Of a stretch of 64,000 nt of DNA, positions 44,837 to 56,197 are shown one piece after another (positions within the stretch are counted from its first letter, which is position 1; each line of letters opens with the position of its first letter). A model generated the notes under the pieces. That model made no database searches and had not been told where the DNA came from. It worked only from the letters and a program-made list of their open reading frames with translations. The stretch comes from Silene latifolia (taxonomy: Eukaryota > Streptophyta > Magnoliopsida > Caryophyllales > Caryophyllaceae): assembly GCF_048544455.1 (NCBI RefSeq), contig NC_133537.1, forward strand, positions 147,600,058 to 147,664,057. The letters run 5' to 3'. The translations under genes were made by a program, and so were the position numbers.

Positions 44837-45877
44837 ATGACTCGAACTTGGATGATTGATGCAAATATGAGTGACCCCAACTATAAGGATGGTTTAGCTG
44901 AATTTTATGAAGTCGTTTCGAACAATTTCAAAGGTTCTTCTAGTATTTCATGTCCTTGTGAAAGATATGGTAATATTAGGTAATGGCTTTTCCGGACGTT
45001 AAAATACACCTAGAAAAGTGGAGATTTAGTCGATCCTATACACGTTGGATTTTTCATGGGGAATCATTAGAGGACGAGAATAGCTTTGAAGAAAATGATG
45101 TTGAGGTATACGAAAGGCTAACTGATGATTTTGAGTTTCCCGAGTTTTTTGAGTTGGAAGAGTTGGAAGCAGAGAAGTTGAATGTTGGGTCGATAGATAA
45201 TGAAGAGAATGATGATAAGTCAAATGCTTTTGAAGATGTAGGTGATGACACTATTAATTGGGATGACCTTAACAACATGTATGAGAAGCTGTGTAAGTCT
45301 GAAGCACCTCTGTATCCTGGTTGTAAGTTCACAAAAATGTCAGTTGTGGTGAAGTTGTATAATATCAAGGCGGCAAATGGTGTGAGTGACACGTGTTTCA
45401 CTAGTTTTTTTAGCCTTGATAAAGGAGTTGCTTCCAGATGGTAATATTCTACCTGTTAAGACATATGAGGCGAAAAAACTAATAAGACGAGTGGGTATGA
45501 AATATGAGAAAATACATGCATGTCCAAATTATTGCATATTGTATCGGAAATTATATCAAAACTTAACCAATTGCCCTAAATATTTGGAGTGGCGTTGTAA
45601 GGATAAGGAAGGGATCTCGGCTAAGGTGTTGTGGTATTTTCCAGTGATACCAAGATTCATAAGGATTTATGCGAATCCCGATGATTAAAAAATGTTAACT
45701 TGGCATGAAACAGGAAGAATAAATGATGGAAAGCTAAGACACCCGGCAGATGGTATGCAATGGAAATCGTTCGAAGCTAAGTATCCCGAGTTCGGCAATG
45801 AACCTAGAAACTTACGTCTAACGCTGTCCACTGATGGAATGAACCCACAAGGAAACATGAGTAGCCAACATAGTACT
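44837..45877 (+). pseudogene. tnp2-type CACTA transposase, N-terminal part
   Basis: The 5' UTR intron has its donor at 44593 (ATCAG|GTATAT) and acceptor at 44832 (TGTAG), just before ATG 44837 (MTRTWMIDANMSD). The first domain fits the transposase-associated domain: GLAEFYEVV, ISCPCERYGNIR, then, after a stop and a shift near 44980, VKIHLEKWRF and YTRWIFHGES. An acidic stretch follows. From about 45420, LLPDGNILPVKTYEAKKLI, ACPNYCILY and DGKLRHPADGMQW open the tnp2 domain, and TDGMNPQGN carries a presumed catalytic Asp. A TAA interrupts at 45686-45688. It stops at the copia insertion and continues in frame at 56198. Confidence 0.85.
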
Positions 45878-47162
45878 TGTTAGAAATTATTAATCTCGTT
45901 TTACAACATATTCATATATGTGATAATCTATTTAGTCATAAAATAAATTGTGATCTTATGCATGCAAACATAATTAGAAAAGGGGAAGAAATCGTCATTC
46001 TTACTATGAAAGTTTCGAATTATGGGCACAAGTAAGATCTCCTTCTTACTTGTTCTTGAGCTTTTCTTATATGGAAGAACAAAGATTCAAGCTTAAAATC
46101 TCTCCCAAAGATGAATACCCAAGATACCTCTTAAAAGATTAATATTACTATTACTAGAACAATACTAATCTTAATAAAAATTGACCCAAAAATATTGTTT
46201 TTGTCCTCTTGAATTTTCAGCCAAGAGAAGATGAATTTTGGAGTATTTAGTTCTCTTTCTAAACTTCTATAAGTTGTTTTTTTTTTTGGATGAACAAAAA
46301 TAATGCACACACACTAGTAATGATATTATGTGCATTATAGTGATTATAAAGGGTAAAAACCCTTTGCTTGCATGGTTTGGAAACCGGGTATGGGGAAGGG
46401 GTTATGGCCAATGCATGAGCTTCAATTCTTCCCAAGAATTATAGGCATGCAAGGCTATGTATTAGGTCTTATGATTATGCTTTCCAATTAACATAATTAA
46501 GCTTAATACTCCCTCCTTATTTTTGGCACATATTGTGTAAAATGGAAAGTCCATTTTACACATTATTTTGTCAATTTGTCACATGTAACATGTTCCAAGA
46601 CATTATGTGTATAAAATGTATTTTTAACAATTAAAAATCAACATATTAATAAAATATGTCACTTATAAAATTAACCTCGTAATTCATAATTACTTGTACC
46701 AAAAAGTGTTTCCGAATTATAAACTACAATATTCTGTATTTATAATAATTTATTCATTCCGTTTTAATTGTTTCCGTAAACAAAAATTTCATCTAAGTAA
46801 TAAAACAATTCTATTACTTAGACCGCATCTTATTTAATCAAATTACAATGAGACACGTAAATATTACTTCCAAAATCGTCCGTCAATTTTAAATAATTTA
46901 ATTAACTCGTATCGTTATACGATCAATTAAATAATCAATTAAGAGTGTTACCCTTTAGGTATGACCTAAGGGGATCAACTGATCACCACCGTCGCACGAC
47001 AGTAATGTCAAACTCTAGTCAGCCAATCATTACCGATATGTGTAGACCAGTTGACTGTAAAATATTACTTCCCATATGTATTCTTAAAATGAGACTTAGA
47101 CATGTGATCATCATGATCGACAGTTGTGATCGCATTATTGTCGGAGGACACATATTCCAACA
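45878..47162 (-). repeat. 3' LTR of copia element 3
   Basis: It runs TGTTAGAAATTATT to CATATTCCAACA on the plus strand. It is very similar to the right LTR, with scattered substitutions and small indels. It contains the GATCAACTGATCACCACCG block at about 46972-47060. Confidence 0.93.
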
Positions 47163-49998
47163 ATCTCCCACTTGTCCTCGACAAGTGTGCGTCACCAATT
47201 CTCTTGTCCTATTACTATCTCCCACTCAATGCAAGGTGTCTTTCGGGTCGTACTTGCAAGTGATCATATCGAAAGTGATTTCCTCGATCTGGAGAATAAC
47301 TGATTGACCGGATTTATCTACCATAGATACCTTCCGAGCGTGGCCACGCATTTCCAGTTCATTACTCCTCGAGTGGCCCTGAGATATTGTTATAACCCTG
47401 AAAAGGGGTGGACAATTCCTATCGCAGTTATTCCCTTTGACTAGCCACAACCATCATAACCCAAAATATGCCCATTTGACTCCATTTACGAAGGTCGTAG
47501 TAACATAAATCAAAGTTAATCTGAAACTGTGCCACCTTAGGCGAACAGTCTTTAGTCAAAAGAATCGACTCATTAGAATACTATAGTAGCTCTCGCCACG
47601 ACCAGGCTATATAAATTTGCCAGAACTCTATAAGCGGTCATTAGGCCCGACAAAGTGTTTCTAACAGTCTGCCTATGTGATCGACTAGTCATCTCACATG
47701 ACTCCATGGCACTTGAACTTGCCATCAATCACATCACACTCTAGTCACTTCGAGACGTCACCCATGTAAGTGACTATGGGCGAATACAATGCTAATCCGT
47801 GTTCACTTTAACGGGGTTCAATTATCTCTACAACCCGTTTGGATGTAACAAAGTATAATGTGAGTTAATAATAACTCAAACGACGAATGTCGACATCACA
47901 TTCGGGTAGTCAATACCATATTACAACCTTGTGATGTAAATCGTAAGTGTGCAAACACTAGTCGTTTGTAACATGAGTTTAACATACCATGTGTCCATGT
48001 GTTCAAACTCTTGAATTGCATTTTCCTTCATTTTCATGTTTGTCTCACATAGCATGAACCTTATCAAGTACACATCTAGATTCCTGACCTAGGTTCTAGT
48101 TCTTTATCTTGAAAGAACTTTCTTGTTGTTTATCACATAACCAACGAATTATGGTGGATGATATAACTTGCACTGGTCAAGTGTTCTACCAACTCGCAAT
48201 GTACTAGGTATACGTTTTGTAGGGTCTTGCAACAATTGTCAAGATGATTAGCCTAGCATTTCTCATAAGTCCTAGAATATTAGAAAATATTAGTTTTGAG
48301 TAACTTCTTAATATAACTAAATCTTTCCAACTTCTTATTTCTCCTTTTAGCTTGAATAGCTTAGGATTTTCATAAATCCTTACGTGTGTTCGAACTTCAA
48401 TATGTGCAACTTCTTGTCACATAACAGAGTGTTCTGTTAAACACTAGAATAGCTCATTAGTTCTGCTCGAGAATTCATGACGATTCTTCTATGGCTTACC
48501 AGTGAGTCATCATGTTCTTAAGCATATTATTCATTATTGGACATGTTCATGATTATTCTAATGGCGGAAACATTAGTAATTTATAATTATGTGATCAACC
48601 ATTCTTAGGTTCAATGAATGACCATGACTGCTTATGGTAATTCCATTTTCATCGATATGAATAACCTACATTTCTCGTTGATTTGATGTGTATATCTCAA
48701 TACCTATCCAACATCCCATGATGTGATTGGATTCATCATAGTCCATTTTCATCCAGATTTGAAAACTCAAACATGTCTTTGTGAAAGATAGTATTAGCTC
48801 GTCATTCTCAATGAGTAATGAGTTATAAATTTTACAAGATGATGGCTCCCACTAAATTCCATGTCTTCACATGATAATTTCAAACTCCCGCTGAATTCCA
48901 CATGTTTCGCAATTGACTACTCAATCGAAACATTTCAAGAATTGAAATACATTTTGCTTTTCCAAGTTATTAAGATTAAAACCATATATGTTCCCAGCAT
49001 ATCCTTTCAAAATACTTATTTAGAAAAGGTTTCAATCTTAAACTTATGGAAAGAGATTTTTAATCTCTAACTCATTCATTTTATAATGATGCGTAGCAAT
49101 GCCATTATTTAAATGTGAATTTCTTTTAATACACGTCCTTCTCAAAATACCCTTTTCCGGAAGGAGTTTTAACCATTTCATTTTCATAATGAGGTTAATT
49201 AATGACACTAGCATGGTTAACAATTAACTTAGCTCTTGTAGATATCGGCATATCTTTCTTTGCAACTTTTAGTAATAAATCTCATTTATTTTCAAGGATG
49301 CAACTTTGTTTCATTTAGGCTCTTATATCAATGTTGAAACTCTTGGTCAAATGTTGTTCATAAACTAGCCAAATCTCTTGTTAAGTCTTTTCATTAGTCA
49401 TTTTCTTCCAAAACTTTCTTTTGATCTCCTCGTGTAGTTATCTTAAGAACATATTCTTTTGATTACTTCACTTGGTCTCTTTTGTCATGTAGATCTCATC
49501 TATTCGAGACCATAGATCTCATCTATTAGGTATACAAATCATTCTTTCTTTCGTAGATCTCATTTACTCAAGTATACAAATTATCTTTGTATTCTTTGTG
49601 TCTGTTTGTGTCTTCATTTTTCTCTCACTCTATCTTTAGAATAAATACACTAGATATTCAAAGATAGCTTATGAGACACAAATAATGATTTTGAAGTACA
49701 AGGAGGAGTATCTCATGGATTGAATAATACTTTTAGATTTGATGAGTGTACTTGGTGATTGACATTCCTTTAGGAGAGTTCATTAACGCAGCATCACTTT
49801 ATAATTGATCATACACAATCCTTAAGCTTGTGGACATATAATGAATCCCATCATTATAGTTGTCTATTGGATCACTTTAAGTAGATGATCATATGTTTCT
49901 ATGTGCAAGCATATAAAGATGAATTTTTAGAACAAGGATATACGATAAAAGGGGTGACTTGGGTTGCAAACCAAGCCGCCAATATCCAAAATACAACA
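47163..49998 (-). other. Copia element 3, non-coding 3' interior
   Basis: About 2.8 kb between gag and the 3' LTR with no ORF over 80 codons and no integrase or RT motif on either strand. It begins, next to the LTR, with the polypurine tract. Phrases such as GTCTCACATAGCATGAACCTT read like ordinary retroelement 3' sequence. No nested element is visible in it. Confidence 0.7.
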
Positions 49999-51502
49999 TG
50001 ATACCCGTCGTGAGGTGTCAAAAATAAGATTTATAATTTCCAACTACAACTATAGCTAGCGGCAGTCGGGTCGAACCACAGAGAGGCAGATGTAAATTCT
50101 AGTTGTTTAAATTCAGTCTAAGGTAACAATAAGATGGGGGGTTTGATTGGATTGGTCTATAGCTAAAAATAAAGACAATAAACTAAAAAGACGGATTAAA
50201 CAGATAAAGAAGGGGCACTAGGATGGTTGGTTCATTACAGCTTCGGCGGCGGCATACTAAACAGGTCTAAATCGAACACAAATGAGGCGGGAAACAAGAG
50301 GTCCTCTCGGTCCACTCTTAACAAATAGCATCTTTCGATCTCGCTATAGGTCCCTAATATCACTAATACTGACTCTCGTCCTGAAAAGTGACTAACGGTC
50401 TAAACTGTACCTATCTTTCGATCTCAGCACAGTTTAGTCATCTTAATTGGTGATCAAATAACTTCCCCTATCTTTCGATCTAATGGGTCAGTCATAAATT
50501 AAGCATCTAACTGGTCGCATGCATTCGATTCGTTAAATACAACATTAAAATCAATTAAAACGAAAGGTAACTCACATGGTCAGTCGATCGACCAGGTATG
50601 GCGGTCGATCGACTGACACGCGAATTCAGTCCAATTTAATACTAGCCGCCTACGCCATAATTCGCCTATATCCTAGCACAAACTATTTAGCTACTCATGC
50701 TGAAAGTAATAACAACAATAATACTAGGGCATAAAATTACTGAATTCATGATTAATGCGGTAAAATAAACAAATAACATAAAACAATATATTGGCTTTAG
50801 GGATACTAACTAGAAATTCTATATCTATCAACAATAATAAAGCAATAAATTAAAATAAGAACAGAATAGTACCGAACGAATTTGCAGAAGAAAGATCCGA
50901 AAACCGATTTCGTGTAGAACAAAATTAAGAACCCTAAATTACTGATTATTGAACTAGTAAACTGAATGATAAAAACTTCGATGTAAAACTGAATGCTAAA
51001 CTGATGTTTCTAGGTTACGTTATATAGCAACTAACGTAACCTTATTTCCTAAACCTAACATAACTTTGGGCTTCAAGATTCACGGTCTTTTAATTCTCGT
51101 CTGGAATAGCAATTTGGTCGATCGACTGCTAGGACTGGTCGATCGACTGGTCTTCAGTAAACAGTAGCTTCTGGAACCCGATGGCTGGTCGATCGACTGA
51201 TGGCAGTGGTCGATCGACTGCTTGAGCTGCTACTTGGCTTCTATAAACTCGTGGACTTGTCTTTTGGGCCTTGAATTGCGCACCAAGCTCGTTCCTCGGG
51301 TGAATACTTCACGTCATATGCAATGCAGGATACTCAGGGACGGATTTAGCTCAATTTCCGCTGGATTCTTCACATTTCTGCAATAATGTACAAAAATACG
51401 GAAGTAGACGGAAATCGGGAGAAATGTAGCATAAACTACATGAATGAGCTCTGAAATGCGTGTAAAATGGGATGTAAAACATCATATAAAGGACACGCAT
51501 CA
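49999..51502 (-). mobile_element. Solo LTR, probably Athila-type
   Basis: It is bounded by TGATACCCGTCG (49999) and ACACGCATCA (51502), both of TG..CA form. The flanks are CAACA (49994-49998) and CAAAA (51503-51507), a target duplication with one mismatch. The minus orientation is inferred from GTGGTTCGACCCGACTGCCG near its end, like the GGGATCCGACC near the end of the 3455-5297 LTR. GGTCGATCGACTG words occur as a cluster (51116-51222) and a pair (50580-50612), with a TATA-like TTGCTATATAACG (minus, about 51018-51030) between. Confidence 0.65.
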
Positions 51503-51775
51503 CAAAAATCGTTTAGAAAGGATCAACTATTTCCATGTCGAACACGGAAATCAAAATAGTTCTAAAAACCCGAAACATAACTTAAAATAAGACAATAATA
51601 AAAAGCCAAGCTTCATTGGAGGCTACTCCTAGCTCCTTGATGATATCTTAAGCTTGCTTTTCCTTTTCCTTGTCTTTGCTTGGAGGAGGCCCTATTTACA
51701 ATAAAAAGGGGATACATTATCACAACTTTGTATCAAAATACCATAGTTGAATTAGAAACATAAAAGAAAGGATAG

Positions 51776-52609
51776 TCATTTACCTACTGGAGTGATCTTT
51801 CCAGCTTTAATGTCACCAAGGTACTTGGAACAATTCCTTTTCCAATGTCCAACACCATTACAATAATGGCATTTATCAAGAGGACCCTTCTTGGTCTTGG
51901 AAGTGCTAGCTTCAAAAGTCTTAGCCTTGGTGGATATGGGAGCTTGCCTCTTACCCTTTTTCCCATTCTTCTTGAACTTCCTCTTACTCTTGGTGCTTAT
52001 GTTAAGCACATCCTTAGGTGGGTTAACATTTAACCCCATGTCTCTTTCGGCTTGCACAAGTAACTTGTGCAACTCTTCAAGAGACACGTCATTGTCTTGC
52101 ATGTTAAAATTCACCCGGAATTGAACATACGCTTTGACTTTGGATAAGGAGTGTAGAATCCTATATACAATGAGTTCTTTGGGTATTTGAACTTTTTGAA
52201 TCTTCAAAGTCTCGACTAGCTCCAACAATTTGAGCACGTGAGGGCTAACCTTTTGGCCCTCCTTGAAATCGAGATCAAAGAATGCCGAGGCCGCCTCATA
52301 TTGGATGATCCTCGGAGTTTGTGAAAACATTGTCACAAGTTTAGAATAGATTTCATTAGCGGTGCCCATTTTAAAGGCTCTCCTTTGGAGATCCGCCTCC
52401 ATCGCAAAAATCAACACATTTTTCATTGCGGCGGATTCTTTGTGGTAAGCCTCATATGCTTCCCTGGCGGCACTCGACCTAGCATTAGGTTCGGGTGGAG
52501 AGGCCTCGGTGAGGTAACGAAGCTTGTCGTCACCTTGGGCGGCTAATTTTAGTTGGGCATCCCAATCGGAGAAATTTGACCCATTCTTTTCAAGTTTACA
52601 ACGATCCAT
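51776..52609 (-). CDS. Copia gag polyprotein
   Basis: 277 residues from ATG 52609 (MDRCKLEKNGSNFSDWDAQL). The body is a copia gag (UBN2-type), with NVLIFAMEADLQRRAFKMG and SAFFDLDFKEGQKVSPHVLK. A Lys-rich stretch precedes the zinc knuckle CHYCNGVGHWKRNC at residues 247-260. The native start was probably earlier: in the same frame upstream, APLTNASWLQSF leads into MDRC, but the ATG at about 52662 is in another frame, so a small indel has moved it. It ends with TAA soon after the knuckle, so no protease is fused. It is the only coding part of copia element 3. Confidence 0.9.
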   Translation of the reverse strand: MDRCKLEKNGSNFSDWDAQLKLAAQGDDKLRYLTEASPPEPNARSSAAREAYEAYHKESAAMKNVLIFAMEADLQRRAFKMGTANEIYSKLVTMFSQTPRIIQYEAASAFFDLDFKEGQKVSPHVLKLLELVETLKIQKVQIPKELIVYRILHSLSKVKAYVQFRVNFNMQDNDVSLEELHKLLVQAERDMGLNVNPPKDVLNISTKSKRKFKKNGKKGKRQAPISTKAKTFEASTSKTKKGPLDKCHYCNGVGHWKRNCSKYLGDIKAGKITPVGK

Positions 52610-54901
52610 GAAGGATTGGAGCCATGAAGCATTAGTGAGAGGTGCGGCGTTGGTGCGGCCATTTTTTATGAGAAATAAAAGTGGTCTACAAAACGAAAAA
52701 TAGAAGAAATAAAAACATTTGTCGTTTTCACAATAATAATAATAATAATACTTGTAAATTTAATTTAAACAAGTTTTATTGCATTTATCTAGTGACCTCT
52801 ACCCAACTTGATAAATGATTCCAAGACCCAAATTCATATCAACTTAGGGCACGGTGTGCCGAAATACCCTTTATTAACATAACTTGGTGGATTAACCTTT
52901 TAATCGATTCTACTTTTAGAACTCTTGGTCGATAAAATTACATTAATATTTATCTCTAGCCCGAAACACATCCGGAAATCGTCGTGAATACTTTCGTTGA
53001 GTTCAACCCAAATTTCGAATAAATGTGTCCATGATCCAAATTTATATTAACTTAGGGCACGGTGTGCCGAAATACCCTTTATTAACATAAATTCGGTGGA
53101 TAGACATTTATCACCCACTTCCCCTACGTAACAAGGTTTGTACCCCGGTGTGGCCTAGTGCACTCCCTCACGAAATAGGTTTTCATGGTTTCTACTTTTT
53201 GGTAAGGCTAAATCTCAATTGTTTGTTTTAGCGAGAGGTCATGTCAATTTATTATCTATCACGTTTTAAGTGAACTAAAGCGGTGAACTACGATAATTGT
53301 AATTGACACGGTCGATAAACTCGATTAGAATGATAATACATGTTTTTTGTTATGGCGATTTAGCGATGCATGCAACATATAAAATAAAATGCAAAGCATA
53401 AATAAAATCCTAGTATGGCCTTCCTAGAATAGTAAATCTAATAAACTATTACAAATTCGGAAACCAACTCCTTTGGTCCTTTGAACTTCGGTCTTGGCAC
53501 GCATCTCGAGGTAACACCGTCTTCATGGAAACTCCGGGAAATTACAAAGTAATAAATAAAATTGTAAATGAATTACATAATTTCCTATTATAAATTTGTA
53601 ATTAAAATTTAAATCTATTAAATTAAAAAAAGGTGATACGAGATCACAATAAATTACAACCGAATCGATATTCCCATACATTTCGGGTAATACCAATTAA
53701 AAACTACGGCCATACTAAGTAAAATTACATAATTCAAAATTACATAAAATTAAAACTAAAATTATGACAATCATAAATGAAATGCAGCATTATAATATGT
53801 ATGAACATGCCCAATTTTATGCTAAATCGCCTTTAAGGAGCCAATATCGTATATTAATCGGTTTTTACGGATTTGCGTGATTTAACCTTTTATAATCACA
53901 ATAATTACATAAATTCATATTTATGTACAAGTTAATTACCCTAACCAACTTAGGACTCAAAATTAGTCTCCACTAACATATTGACAATAATTAACTTATA
54001 TTTCTTAAAATTGTTCATAAACGGACTCAAAAAATACAATATTATATCATAAACTTCAAATAAATCATTAAAAATTTCAAATAAATTTGAAATTTGAAAT
54101 TTAAACTCATGAACATTCTGGAAAAATACCATGACACTCATAATGCTCAAAACATAGGTTAAAAATTTCGAAAATTTATCGAGAAAAACAATGTTGCGGT
54201 TTATCGGATTTATCAATTATTACCATAAAAATATGTGAACAATTATTTTTATTAACTTTTCACTTTTAGATCTGAAATATGTGATAAAATGCAACATGTG
54301 ACGTTTTTCCTTAGTCATGAAGTATGTTTTAGCAATTTTTACTAATTAAAGTCACTATTTATGTTATTTTTCATCAAAAATTCATAAATCATGCATAAAG
54401 ACTTCATTATAGCCAAATATTTCACACACATCCTGTAAAATTTCATGTGACAATATACTAAATTTCTATGACCAGATTCGAAATATAACTCATATTAACC
54501 TATTTTCTCATTAAAATACGATTTTATCTTGAAAAATCCATATTTCGAGCATAACAACTCATATTATTATGAAAATTTACAGGCCATCAGTAGATAATAT
54601 ATGTGAAAACATATCCAAAAAACACTGAAAAAATCGAAGTTTAGCTATTTTTAGTCCAAAAATGATATTTTAATCATAAAAATCACATTTTAATGCCATT
54701 GTTAATAAAAATGAACAATAAAATCCATAAATAAACCAAAATATCCTAAAAAAATTTTAGGACCAGAAACTTTAACATGCATAATAAATTTCGTGATATA
54801 TCATAATAAACACAAATTTATAAGTTTTATTTGTTAATCGTATAACTCGGAAAAACAATAACCGATTTGCATGCAAACAACCTAAAGCTCATAATACCGC
54901 T
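52610..54901 (-). other. Copia element 3, long 5' leader
   Basis: A 2.3-kb leader between the 5' LTR and gag with no ORF of note. It contains a direct repeat: ACTTAGGGCACGGTGTGCCG, AAATACCCTTTATTAACATA at about 52842 and again at about 53049. The inner CACGGTGTGCCG is a near-palindrome. The primer binding site lies at 54881-54900. Confidence 0.7.
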
Positions 54902-56192
54902 TGTTAGAAATTATTAATCTCGTTTTACAACATATTCATATATGTGATAATCTATGTAGTCATAAAATAAATTGTGATCTTATGCATGCAAACATAATTA
55001 GAAAAAGGGAAGAAATCGTCATTCTTACTTTGAAAGTTTCGGATTTTGGGCACAAGTAAGATCTCCTTCTTACTTGTTCTTGAGCTTTCCTTATATAGAA
55101 GAACAAAGATTCAAGCTTAGAATCTCTCCCAAAGATGAATACCCAAGATAACCTCTTAAAAGATTAATATTATTATTACTAGAACAATACTAATCTTAAT
55201 AAAAATTGACCCAAAAATATTGTTTTTGTCCTCTTGAATTTTCGGCCAAGAGAAGATGAATTTTGGAGTATTTATTTCTCTTTCTAAACTTCTATAAGTT
55301 GTTTTTTTTTGGATGAACAAAAATAATGCACACACTAGTAATGATATTATGTGCATTATAGTGATTATAAAGGGTAAAAACCCTTTGCTTACATGGTTGG
55401 GAAACCGGGTATGGGGAAGGGGGTATGGCCAATGCATGAGCTTCAATTCTTCCCAAGAATTATAGGCATGCAAGGCTATGTATTAGGTCTTATGATTATG
55501 CTTTCCACTTAACATAATTAACATAATTAAGCTTAATACTCCCTCCTTATTTTTGGCACATATTGTGTAAAATGGAAAGTCCATTTTACACATTATTTTG
55601 TCAATTTGTCACATGTAACATGTTCCAAGACATTATGTGTATAAAATATATTTTTAACAATTAAAAATCAACATATTAATAAAATATGTCACTTATAAAA
55701 TTAACCTAGTAATTCATAATTACTTGTACCAAAAAGTATTTCCGAATTATAAACTACAACATTCTGTATTTATAATAATTTATTCATTCCGTTTTAATTG
55801 TTTCCGTAAACAAAAATTTCATCTAAGTAATAAAACAATTCTATTACTTAGACCGCATCTTATTTAATCAAATTACAATGAGACACGTAAATATTACTTC
55901 CAAAACTGTCCGTCAATTTTAAGTAATTTAATTAACCCGTATCGTTATACGATCAATTAAATAATGAATTAAGAGTGTTACCCTTTAGGTATGACCTAAG
56001 GGGATCAACTGATCACCACCGTCGCACGACAATAATGTCAAACTCTAGTCAGCCAATCATTACCGATATGTGTGGACCAGTTAACTGTAAAATATTACTT
56101 CCCATATGTATTCTTAAAATGAGACTTAAACATGTGATCATCATGATCGACAGTTGTGATCGCACTATTGTCGGAGGACACATATTCCAACA
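54902..56192 (-). repeat. 5' LTR of copia element 3
   Basis: Partner of the LTR at 45878, 1291 bp. The small ORFs at 55975-56223 and 56049-56234 lie in the LTR and are not genes. Confidence 0.93.
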
Positions 56193-56197
56193 GTACT

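Larger units (their letters stand above)
45878..56192 (-). mobile_element. Ty1/copia element with gag only (TR-GAG-like)
   Basis: It has two LTRs of 1285 bp (45878-47162) and 1291 bp (54902-56192) and a perfect target duplication GTACT (45873-45877 and 56193-56197). On the minus strand the 5' LTR is the right one. A primer binding site GCGGTATTATGAGCTTTAGG (54881-54900) resembles TGGTATCAGAGC. The only coding part is gag at 51776-52609. The polypurine tract, on the minus strand AAGTGGGAGAT (about 47163-47174), abuts the left LTR. About 4.6 kb downstream of gag have no protease, integrase or RT, so it needs a helper. It is itself interrupted by a solo LTR at 49999-51502. Confidence 0.93.

Noticed and set aside
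46945..47307. 120-codon ORF, and the similar one at 55975-56223
   Set aside because: Both lie mainly in the two LTRs of copia element 3, so they are a repeated non-coding frame.
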